Source: Acidimicrobiaceae bacterium
Lineage (GTDB): Bacteria; Actinomycetota; Acidimicrobiia; Acidimicrobiales; Palsa-688
Assembly (NCBI GenBank): GCA_003156795.1
Contig: PMHU01000083.1
Span: forward strand, 328 to 12,337
DNA: 12,010 bases
Direction: 5' to 3'
A program made the translations under genes and the position numbers. The notes beneath the pieces are model-generated. The model made no database searches, was not told the DNA's origin, and saw nothing but the letters and a program-made list of their open reading frames with translations. Numbering within the stretch: position 1 is the first letter of the stretch; every line of letters begins with the position of its first letter. Positions 6,747 through 12,010 of this stretch are shown here, one piece after another.

Positions 6747-7195
6747 CTGTACGCTCCCCTGTTCGAAGACCCGAGCGGAACCCCGAACACGGCGCGGTTC
6801 CTCTTTCTCGACCCACGCGCCAACGAGTTCTTCCCTGACTGGGAGAAGATCGCCAACGATGCCGTCGCCATACTCCGCGCCGAAACCGGCCGCGAACCCT
6901 GCGACAAGACGCTGTCCCAACTCATCGGCGAACTCTGCACCCGTAGCGATGAATTCCGCGTCCGCTGGGCCGCCCCCACAACGTGAAACTCCATCGCACC
7001 GGCGCAAAGACGTTGCACCATCCGGTCGTCGGAGAACTGACCCTCGACTACGAAGCGCTGGATCTTCCCGCCGACACGGGACAACGCATCCTCGTCTACA
7101 GCGCCCAACCGGGAAGTCCTTCCCAGCACGCACTCGACCTGCTCGCCAGCTGGGCGACGACCCCGGCGAACCGCCCGACCGATAGTCCGATGTGA
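6738..7195 (+). pseudogene. MmyB-like transcriptional regulator remnant (truncated, frameshifted)
   Basis: This encodes most of the MmyB-like ligand-binding domain (MLTR_LBD) of actinobacterial XRE-type regulators. The first frame reads ALYAPLFEDPSG...TARFLFLDPRANEFFPDWEK...DEFRVRWAA and then stops at 6984-6986. The next frame continues without loss as HNVKLHRTGAKTLHHPVVGE...ALDLPADTG...PGSPSQHALDLLASWATT to a stop at 7193-7195. The shift lies in a run of five Cs (6973-6977): GCC GCC CAC AAC GTG would need two fewer Cs, or one more base. The N-terminal helix-turn-helix (normally about 80-100 residues) and the start of the ligand domain are missing, cut off at the junction with the dehydrogenase fragment near 6738-6746. 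Intact members bind DNA and commonly sit divergent to dehydrogenase/reductase genes, which matches the arrangement here. Confidence 0.85.
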
Positions 7196-7528
7196 TGCCG
7201 AAGTACCCGTGACCAATTCGATGGTGGTAATCCGGGTGGGAATCTAGGCTCGCCGACGGAGCGCTGCGCACATGACCTTCCTCGACCTGCATCCAATCGA
7301 TCCATACGAAGCCCGGTTCAAGGTGATCGCCACGCTGGTCCTACTTAGCGAGCTGGGCGTGATCGGAGATCGCCGAACATGTTCGGCGAAGGCCACAGCG
7401 TCCAATCGAACGAGGTCGCTTCCGTCGAGGCGAACGAATCGCGGTGGATCTCGGCTCGTGCGGCCGCCTAGGTCCTGCTGAGAACACGGCCAGCCCCGTC
7501 CGCTACGAGCAGGACCCACCACCGGCGA
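7196..7528. other. gene-free stretch with decayed-looking reading frames
   Basis: No intact gene is recognisable. On the plus strand, ATG 7272 opens MTFLDLHPIDPYEARFKV followed by a hydrophobic run (IATLVLLSELGV), with good codon use to about 7370. The same frame then turns Arg/Ser-rich. From ATG 7379 the neighbouring frame has the better codons (MFGEGHSVQSNEV...WISARAAA) to a TAG at 7469-7471. This pattern fits a small frameshifted gene of about 65 codons, or chance. A TAGGCT (7246-7251) about 20 bases before ATG 7272 could be a -10 box. The stretch also holds the palindrome at 7370-7389 and the repeats at 7471-7555. Confidence 0.35.
7370..7389. promoter_or_regulatory. perfect 20-bp palindrome, possible operator
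   Basis: TCGCCGAACATGTTCGGCGA is perfectly self-complementary over 20 bases, in non-coding DNA. It contains GAAC-AT-GTTC, which resembles the Gram-positive LexA box (GAAC-N4-GTTC) but has a 2-base instead of a 4-base spacer. It could bind a dimeric regulator. No intact gene starts right after it, and the nearest regulator remnant ends about 175 bases upstream. Confidence 0.45.
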
Positions 7529-7555
7529 CTATTGGCCGGAGGGCGGCGGGTCCTG
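7471..7555 (-). repeat. three-armed inverted repeat after the SDR operon
   Basis: The middle arm AGCAGGACCC (7508-7517) can pair either with GGTCCTGCT (7471-7479, 9 bp) or with GGGTCCTG (7548-7555, 8 bp), so two mutually exclusive hairpins are possible. The right arm lies inside the last codons of the small ORF at 7529-7609. It may end transcription of the minus-strand operon, but no T-run follows. Confidence 0.4.
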
Positions 7556-7609
7556 GAGTAGCCACGCGTTCCAGGCCGCGTCCAGCCGCTTCTGCGTGTC
7601 TTTGCTCAT
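7529..7609 (-). CDS. possible 26-residue protein coupled to the SDR stop
   Basis: The ATG at 7609-7607 overlaps the TGA of the upstream SDR as ATGA, the arrangement typical of translational coupling. The frame reads MSKDTQKRLDAAWNAWLL and ends PPPSGQ before TAG at 7529-7531. Nearly all codons end in G or C and the composition is protein-like: an amphipathic Trp-containing helix followed by a Pro-rich tail. I recognise no family. It could be a real micropeptide of the operon, the start of a gene that has been truncated, or a chance frame. The hairpin repeats start inside its 3' end. Confidence 0.4.
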   Translation of the reverse strand: MSKDTQKRLDAAWNAWLLQDPPPSGQ

Positions 7610-8550
7610 GGCGCCCGAAACACTTCCCCCACCAACTGCTCCGAGAGCGTCCACAGGTCGCGGGCAGTCGTTGGGTCGAGGGCGTAACGCATGACACCGG
7701 GAGTTTCGACGGGATCATCGATTTCCGGTGCCACCGCGCAGTCCTCGCAGTACCGGCCACCCACCTCCTCGCCGGTGGCCACGAACCCGGTCCAGACGGT
7801 GGTGGCCGCACCCTGTGGAACGGTTTTGAACGTCATCTCACGATCGCCGCGCGCCGCGATGAGGGCACCGAAGGTTTCGTCGGTCAGGTGGCGGCCGAGT
7901 TCGGTGAGGATGCCGCCGGGGTGCACCGCGGTGGCCCGCACTCCCTGGCCCCGGTATCTACGGTCGAGCTCGACGGCGAAGAGGACGTTGGCCGTCTTGG
8001 CCCGCCCGTAAGCGACCCATGCGTCGTAGGGCGTCCGTTCGAAGCCGGGGTCCTCGAGACTCACGTCGGAGAAACGGTGGCCGGCGGACGAGAGGACCAC
8101 GACGCGCCCGGGGGGTCCCGTCTTGAGTAGCGGCATGAGTCGGTTGACCAGGAGGAAGTGGCCGAGGTGATTGGTGCCGAACTGCAACTCGAATCCGTCT
8201 GTGGTCCGGCCTTCAGGACACGCCATTATGCCGGCGTTGGCTATGAGGACATCGATGCGGTCCGGACCCTCCGCCGAGAAGGTGGTGGCGAAGCCTCTGA
8301 TCGATCCGAGTGAGGCCAGGTCCGCCTGGTAGAGGGTCACGCCGGGTGCCCCGGCTTCGTCGAGGTTGTGACGGGCCTTCTCGATGTCACGGACCACCCC
8401 CATGACGTTCGCCCCCCGCACCACCAGCGCCCGAGCGGTCTCCACGCCGAGACCGGCCGACGTGCCGGTGATGAGGACGTTCAATCCGCTGAGGTCGCGA
8501 TCGCCCAACACCATGTCGGTCGTGGAGTCATGATCAAGGCTGGTCGACAA
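7606..8550 (-). CDS. short-chain dehydrogenase/reductase (WWOX/retinol-dehydrogenase-like)
   Basis: NAD(P)-dependent oxidoreductase of the larger SDR type (314 residues; classical members have about 250). It carries the cofactor motif TGTSAGLG (28-35), Asn105 in ANAG, Asn127 in GTNHLGHF, Ser154/155 in VVVLSSAGH and the catalytic YGRAK (Tyr181, Lys185). An extended C-terminal region contains a Cys pair (YCEDC, 268-272) and ends LWTLSEQLVGEVFRAP. The start is TTG at 8550, favoured by AAAGGAG at the right spacing (GGAG, then 7 bases); the next in-frame ATG is 12 codons later and lacks such a site. It follows the other SDR by 30 bases in the same operon. The family acts on retinoid/steroid-like or other hydrophobic alcohols and ketones; the actual substrate is unknown. 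Confidence 0.93.
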   Translation of the reverse strand: MSTSLDHDSTTDMVLGDRDLSGLNVLITGTSAGLGVETARALVVRGANVMGVVRDIEKARHNLDEAGAPGVTLYQADLASLGSIRGFATTFSAEGPDRIDVLIANAGIMACPEGRTTDGFELQFGTNHLGHFLLVNRLMPLLKTGPPGRVVVLSSAGHRFSDVSLEDPGFERTPYDAWVAYGRAKTANVLFAVELDRRYRGQGVRATAVHPGGILTELGRHLTDETFGALIAARGDREMTFKTVPQGAATTVWTGFVATGEEVGGRYCEDCAVAPEIDDPVETPGVMRYALDPTTARDLWTLSEQLVGEVFRAP

Positions 8551-8580
8551 GGTTGGTCTCCTTTTTTATCTGGAGGTCAT

Positions 8581-9402
8581 TCAATCGAAGTTCATGGACC
8601 GGGTGACCGGCTCCCATTCGTCGACACTTTCCGACCACGCCTGAGACTTCTCCCGGAAGGCTCGCAGTACGTCCTGCCCCAGCAGCAGTCGCAGAGGAGG
8701 ATTCTCCATTTCGACCAGGTCGAGCACCGTGGCCGCGAGTTTGGCCGGGTCGCCGGGCAGGTGGGCACCGAAGGCCCGGATGAGCTCCTTGCGCTCATTC
8801 ACGTGTTGGTAGTCGGCGAGACTGGTGGCTTCGTGCATCGAGCGGGTTATGTAGTCGGTGCGGAACGCGCCCGGTTCGATGGCACAGACCTTGATGCCGA
8901 ACGGTTCGATCTCCTTGGCCAATCCCTCGGTCAGAGCTTCCATGGCGTGCTTGGTGCACGAGTAGTAGGTGTTGGGTGGGTTGGTGACGATCCCCGTCAT
9001 CGAGCTCACGTTGAGGATGTGACCGTGACCCTGCGCCCTCATAGTTGGCAGCACGGCCTTGATCATGTCCACCGCGCCGAAGAAGTTGGTGTCGAACAGG
9101 GCCCGGACCTCGGCGTCGTCTCCCTCTTCCACAGCCGACAGGTAGCCGTAGCCGGCGTTGTTGATCAGGACGTCCAATCCGCCGAACTCGGCCAGTGCCC
9201 GGTCCACGGCCGCGCTGATCTGCTCCCGGTCGGTCACGTCGAGGCGCACGGCGAGGGCCTGCTCCGGATACTGCTCGGCTAGGTCCTGCACGGTTTCCGG
9301 ACGTCGGGCCGTGACCACGACGGAGTGGCCGGCGTCGAGCGCCGCAGTGGCGATCGCTCGTCCGATTCCGGTCGAGCAGCCCGTCACGAGCCACCGGGTC
9401 AC
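8581..9402 (-). CDS. classical short-chain dehydrogenase/reductase
   Basis: NAD(P)-dependent oxidoreductase of 273 residues. It has TGCSTGIG (7-14), TARRPE after the second strand (Arg33/Arg34 suggest NADP preference), LDVTD (54-58), NNAG (81-84), catalytic Ser134 in NVSSMTG and YSCTK (Tyr147, Lys151), followed by IEPGAFRTDY (175-184). The set is complete, so the enzyme is probably active. Sequence style is that of bacterial SDRs annotated as oxidoreductases with 17-beta-hydroxysteroid-dehydrogenase-like folds. The start is GTG at 9402, overlapping the TGA of the upstream gene as GTGA, so translation is probably coupled. It is the third gene of the sulfotransferase operon. Substrate not determinable. 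Confidence 0.95.
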   Translation of the reverse strand: MTRWLVTGCSTGIGRAIATAALDAGHSVVVTARRPETVQDLAEQYPEQALAVRLDVTDREQISAAVDRALAEFGGLDVLINNAGYGYLSAVEEGDDAEVRALFDTNFFGAVDMIKAVLPTMRAQGHGHILNVSSMTGIVTNPPNTYYSCTKHAMEALTEGLAKEIEPFGIKVCAIEPGAFRTDYITRSMHEATSLADYQHVNERKELIRAFGAHLPGDPAKLAATVLDLVEMENPPLRLLLGQDVLRAFREKSQAWSESVDEWEPVTRSMNFD

Positions 9403-10643
9403 GCCTCGACCTCGGGTAATCGGCGGGCATAGGCCGCGGCCCTTCGGGCGAGCTGCTGGCTCCGCTCGGCGGCGTTGACCTCGGAGCTGCCCGGCGGGAG
9501 CTCCGCTTCCAGGTCCGCCAGCTTGACCACCCGACCCGAGGCGGCCAGTCCGTCGGTCGGCCGCTGGTCGGGGAATTCAGCCATTCTGAGGGTGAGAATG
9601 CCCTCGGAGAGTCCGCACGGATCGACCCAATTGTGGACCCCGGGGTCAGCGTTGGAGATGACGTAGGTCCACGTCCCGTCGGGGTTGGGTCGTGACTGGG
9701 CCTTGTTGAGGCTGGCGGTCCGGTCTTTGATCCCGAGTGTGGTGCCCCAGACATTGGAGATGGGCACGGTGAAGTACCTGGCCCCACCGTCGTTGATGTC
9801 AACGACGAATGCTTCGTCGTCCTCGAGGCGGAAGTGGCCACCGACGTAGACCTGGTTGCGCAGGGCCCCACCCTGGTCAGCCGAGTAGGCCAGATGGAAG
9901 CGGTTGGGCCGTCCGGACGTCATGCCCCGGGCCAGCCCATAACTGAAGTCGGCGAAGCGGTGCATGTACTCGACGGCCCGCTGGGCCTGCTCGTCCTCGG
10001 ATCGATGGGGACTGGCCGGTGCGCTGACCCGGACCACCTCGAGCCAGTTGGGGTCGTCCACCTCCCAGTCGAGCAGAACGTCGCGCACGTAGAACTCGTG
10101 GGCGTCGGGCGTGCTCTGAATGTGGTTGGCGCGACCACCAGGGGGGTCGGAGTCGACGGTGATGACGAAGTGGCCGGTCTCATCGACGACCAGGTCGTGC
10201 CCGTTGAGAGATCCTTTCGTGTTCATGCTGTTGTCCCACAGGGTGAAGTAATTCTCGGTCAGGCGGTGGGCGCCGGTCCGCCCTCGCAGCTCGTAGCGTT
10301 CCGAACCCGAGACGGGGATGACCCGGTAGACAGAGTCGGGGTTGTCGATGCCCCACCGGCTGCCGGGGATGCGCACCCCGTCCAACGGGTGTTCGAGTCG
10401 GGTTATGCAGGTGACCTTCGGGTTGAGCGGGTCCTGGTTGGAGGACCACACGACCGCCGAGAACATGACCTCTTCGAAGGCCCAATCGAAGCAGCCCCGC
10501 ATGGCCGCGGACGGCTGCTGTCGTTCCAGCCAGGATGCCCTGACCTCGTCGCGTGCCTTCTCGACCACTGGGTGTTCGAACAAGCGGAGGGCGGCACGCT
10601 CGTGGTCGTGCTGTTCCGCGGTCGCCACTGGGTTTCCGGACAT
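9399..10643 (-). CDS. DUF1214-like protein of unknown function
   Basis: A 414-residue protein without signal peptide or membrane segments, mainly beta-rich and aromatic. The N-terminal ~65 residues are helical (ERAALRLFEHPVVEKARDEV). The C-terminal part, about 280-360, has the pattern of DUF1214-like proteins: ARYFTVPISNVWGTTLGIKD, then PNPDGTWTYVIS, DPGVHNWVD and GILTLRMAEFP. No known catalytic motif is visible. The chain ends in an Arg/Ala-rich helix. ATG at 10643 lies 19 bases after the sulfotransferase stop, and its stop overlaps the next SDR by 4 bases, so it is firmly inside the operon. From context it may bind or process the same hydrophobic substrate as the SDRs and sulfotransferase. 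The family assignment is from pattern memory and is only moderately sure. Confidence 0.75.
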   Translation of the reverse strand: MSGNPVATAEQHDHERAALRLFEHPVVEKARDEVRASWLERQQPSAAMRGCFDWAFEEVMFSAVVWSSNQDPLNPKVTCITRLEHPLDGVRIPGSRWGIDNPDSVYRVIPVSGSERYELRGRTGAHRLTENYFTLWDNSMNTKGSLNGHDLVVDETGHFVITVDSDPPGGRANHIQSTPDAHEFYVRDVLLDWEVDDPNWLEVVRVSAPASPHRSEDEQAQRAVEYMHRFADFSYGLARGMTSGRPNRFHLAYSADQGGALRNQVYVGGHFRLEDDEAFVVDINDGGARYFTVPISNVWGTTLGIKDRTASLNKAQSRPNPDGTWTYVISNADPGVHNWVDPCGLSEGILTLRMAEFPDQRPTDGLAASGRVVKLADLEAELPPGSSEVNAAERSQQLARRAAAYARRLPEVEA

Positions 10644-10662
10644 CGGCGAAGTCTCGCGCGAC

Positions 10663-11832
10663 CTACAGAAACAAGCGGCAGTAGTCGGCGAAGCGTTCCC
10701 GAATCTGATCAGGATCGAGACCGAAGTCGGCGGGCGTATATCGGTGGGTCGGAAGCTCCTGCCTCTTGGTGTCTTGGGCCAGCCAGCCCTCCATACAGGC
10801 CACGGAGGCCTCCGTCACGTCCAGGCCGACGGCCCCGAGAATGCGTTGGGCCGTTCCGAGCGGGTCCCCGATGGAGTCGGTGAAATGGACATCCGTGAAC
10901 CGGTGGGACGGGACCTGGGTCCGGCTCACCATGGCCCTATCGCAGGACCAGCCCATCCGGTCCAGCCACTGCCGCCCCACCTCGTGGGGATCGACCTGAT
11001 CGCAATGCATGCCCCAGAGAGTCGCATTGAGGGACGCGCCCGAGGGGATGACCGCCACCGGGTCGCGGTGGGTGTGGACGACGTGGGCGTCGGGAAACTC
11101 GGCCAGGAGCGTGTCGAGGTATCCGAGGTGCGACGGGGTCTTGAGCACGAACGGCCGCACGGGCTCACCGCGTCGCCGTCTCTGCCACTGGAGCAGTTGG
11201 AGCATGCGTCTTAGCCACCGGTAGGCAGGAGAAAAAGACTGGCCGTCCAGCCAGGACCGGTAATCGCGGATGTCACACGACGCTTCGGGGATATGGGACA
11301 GGAACGCGTCAGCCAGGAAGACGATCTCCTCCTCGGCCTCGTGCACATAAGTGGGGTGAATGGCAAAGAGCTCCGGCGCGAACTGTCGGACCTGCTGCTC
11401 CCGGGTCTCGGCGTCGGCGACGCGGGTATCGGCTGCGAGTGAGTCCCACCCGGGTCGGGGAGCAGGTTCGCCGACCTCCCAGCCGTAGGCGCAGCAGGTG
11501 CGCGGATCGCTGGCGAGGATCCGTTGCAGGATGGTCGTGCCTGACCGCATCATTCCGACGACCACGATCGGCGCCATGATCGGCTCGTCGAGGATCTCCG
11601 GATGGTCGGTCCACCAGCGCTGGGCGCGGAGACGCTGCGAGAGGCTACGGAGGAGGCTGCCTCGGAGGATCATGGCGCCCGTGTCGTTGAGGGGCGCCCC
11701 CCGCAGGGCGTCCAGCAACACTCGGAGCGGTTCCAGGAACGGTTCCGGACCGAAGTCCTCCGATCCGGCGATCCGGGTGGCCGATCGGAGAAGGCGCTCC
11801 TCGTCGAAGACGTCTCCTGGGTTGGTGCTCAC
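10663..11832 (-). CDS. PAPS-dependent sulfotransferase (Sulfotransfer_3-like)
   Basis: Transfers a sulfuryl group from PAPS to a hydroxyl or amine of a small molecule or lipid. The 389 residues are a normal length for the actinobacterial/mycobacterial type. The 5'-phosphosulfate loop is VVGMMRSGTTILQ (91-103). A KTPSH motif (231-235) precedes the 3'-phosphate site HTHRDPVAVIPS (253-264, with Arg256 and Ser264). An N-terminal helical region (1-85) precedes the core and the C-terminus ends in RFADYCRLFL. The start is GTG at 11832 (STNPGDVFDEERLL); no clear Shine-Dalgarno precedes it. It is the first gene of the minus-strand operon, and the NTF2-like gene diverges 24 bases away. Acceptor substrate unknown; the SDR neighbours suggest a hydrophobic alcohol. 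Confidence 0.92.
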   Translation of the reverse strand: MSTNPGDVFDEERLLRSATRIAGSEDFGPEPFLEPLRVLLDALRGAPLNDTGAMILRGSLLRSLSQRLRAQRWWTDHPEILDEPIMAPIVVVGMMRSGTTILQRILASDPRTCCAYGWEVGEPAPRPGWDSLAADTRVADAETREQQVRQFAPELFAIHPTYVHEAEEEIVFLADAFLSHIPEASCDIRDYRSWLDGQSFSPAYRWLRRMLQLLQWQRRRRGEPVRPFVLKTPSHLGYLDTLLAEFPDAHVVHTHRDPVAVIPSGASLNATLWGMHCDQVDPHEVGRQWLDRMGWSCDRAMVSRTQVPSHRFTDVHFTDSIGDPLGTAQRILGAVGLDVTEASVACMEGWLAQDTKRQELPTHRYTPADFGLDPDQIRERFADYCRLFL

Positions 11833-11848
11833 CCCACATGAGTACCAT
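11822..11848 (+). promoter_or_regulatory. possible promoter of the NTF2-like gene
   Basis: TACCAT (11843-11848) fits a TAnnnT -10 box, with a loose -35 candidate TTGGTG (11822-11827) 15 bases upstream. Transcription would start at or within a couple of bases of ATG 11857, giving a leaderless mRNA, which would explain the lack of a ribosome-binding site. It overlaps the start of the sulfotransferase gene. Confidence 0.35.
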
Positions 11849-11856
11849 CTGGCCCG

Positions 11857-12010
11857 ATGACCGACAACGCCAGGGAGATCGAGAACCTGGTCTATACGTA
11901 TGCCGAGCGGATCGACGCCGGGGACTTGGACGGATTAGCCGAGCTATTCCGTCACGGTCGTATCCAGGCCGCGCCCGGAATGGTGTTCGAGGGAACCGAC
12001 CAGGTCCTCT
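11857..12010 (+). CDS. NTF2/SnoaL-like protein (3' partial)
   Basis: ATG at 11857 opens a frame that runs off the right edge after 51 codons. The product begins MTDNAREIENLVYTYAERID, then AGDLDGLAELFRHGRI and PGMVFEGTDQVL. This is the N-terminal signature of SnoaL-like (NTF2-fold) proteins: a helix with YxxxxDxGDxxGLxxLF, then the first strand and the G-x-x-x-(I/V) helix. Relatives are small cone-shaped isomerases, dehydratases or cyclases, including ketosteroid-isomerase-like enzymes. It diverges from the sulfotransferase with only 24 bases between the starts, so the two are probably co-regulated. The catalytic residues lie outside the window. Confidence 0.85.
   Translation, partial: MTDNAREIENLVYTYAERIDAGDLDGLAELFRHGRIQAAPGMVFEGTDQVL

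Noticed and set aside
6599..7292. Long minus-strand frames over the regulator remnant
   Set aside because: They mirror the plus-strand MmyB-like coding; only the last ~31 codons (6651-6746) carry dehydrogenase homology.
7374..7385. LexA (SOS) box
   Set aside because: The half-sites GAAC/GTTC are separated by 2 bases, not the 4 required, and no SOS-type gene follows.
8368..10883. Long plus-strand open frames over the SDR and DUF1214-like genes
   Set aside because: These are antisense frames of high-G+C genes with no recognisable motifs; the minus-strand genes have complete catalytic motifs and coupled starts.

Overview
The window reads as high-G+C chromosomal DNA, most likely from an actinomycete-type bacterium (Actinomycetota). 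The signs are strong G/C bias at third codon positions, frequent GTG/TTG starts, 4-base GTGA/ATGA overlaps, a NarL-type two-component pair, a SigG-like sigma factor with a SnoaL-like tail, and an MmyB-like regulator remnant. No rRNA, tRNA, CRISPR array or intact insertion sequence is visible. Genus cannot be fixed from the sequence alone.

Left part (1-4091): a NarL-type sensor kinase (5' end outside the window) overlaps its LuxR-type response regulator by 4 bases. A likely terminator follows. On the minus strand come a DinB-superfamily protein and, transcribed towards it, a 12-helix-type MFS exporter.

Middle (4092-7528): a roughly 500-base non-coding stretch holds a possible small minus-strand ORF and a long imperfect inverted repeat just before a SigG-like ECF sigma factor. 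The sigma gene converges on an aldo/keto reductase. Behind the reductase lies a scar: the last ~31 codons of a zinc-type alcohol dehydrogenase (minus) butt directly against the C-terminal ligand-binding domain of an MmyB-like regulator (plus), which is also frameshifted. This looks like a deletion that removed both 5' halves and the shared divergent promoter of an old dehydrogenase-reductase operon and its regulator. The next ~330 bases hold only decayed-looking reading frames, a perfect 20-bp palindrome and a three-armed inverted repeat.

Right part (7529-12010): a minus-strand operon runs sulfotransferase -> DUF1214-like protein -> classical SDR -> second SDR -> a 26-codon ORF, with 4-base overlaps at two junctions and 19-30 base gaps at the others. 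An NTF2/SnoaL-like gene diverges from it across only 24 bases and runs off the right edge. The gene set suggests oxidation/reduction and PAPS-dependent sulfation of a hydrophobic alcohol, steroid or lipid. The substrate is not readable from the sequence. The most noteworthy items are this cluster, the deletion scar, the inverted repeat before the sigma gene and the two tiny ORFs.
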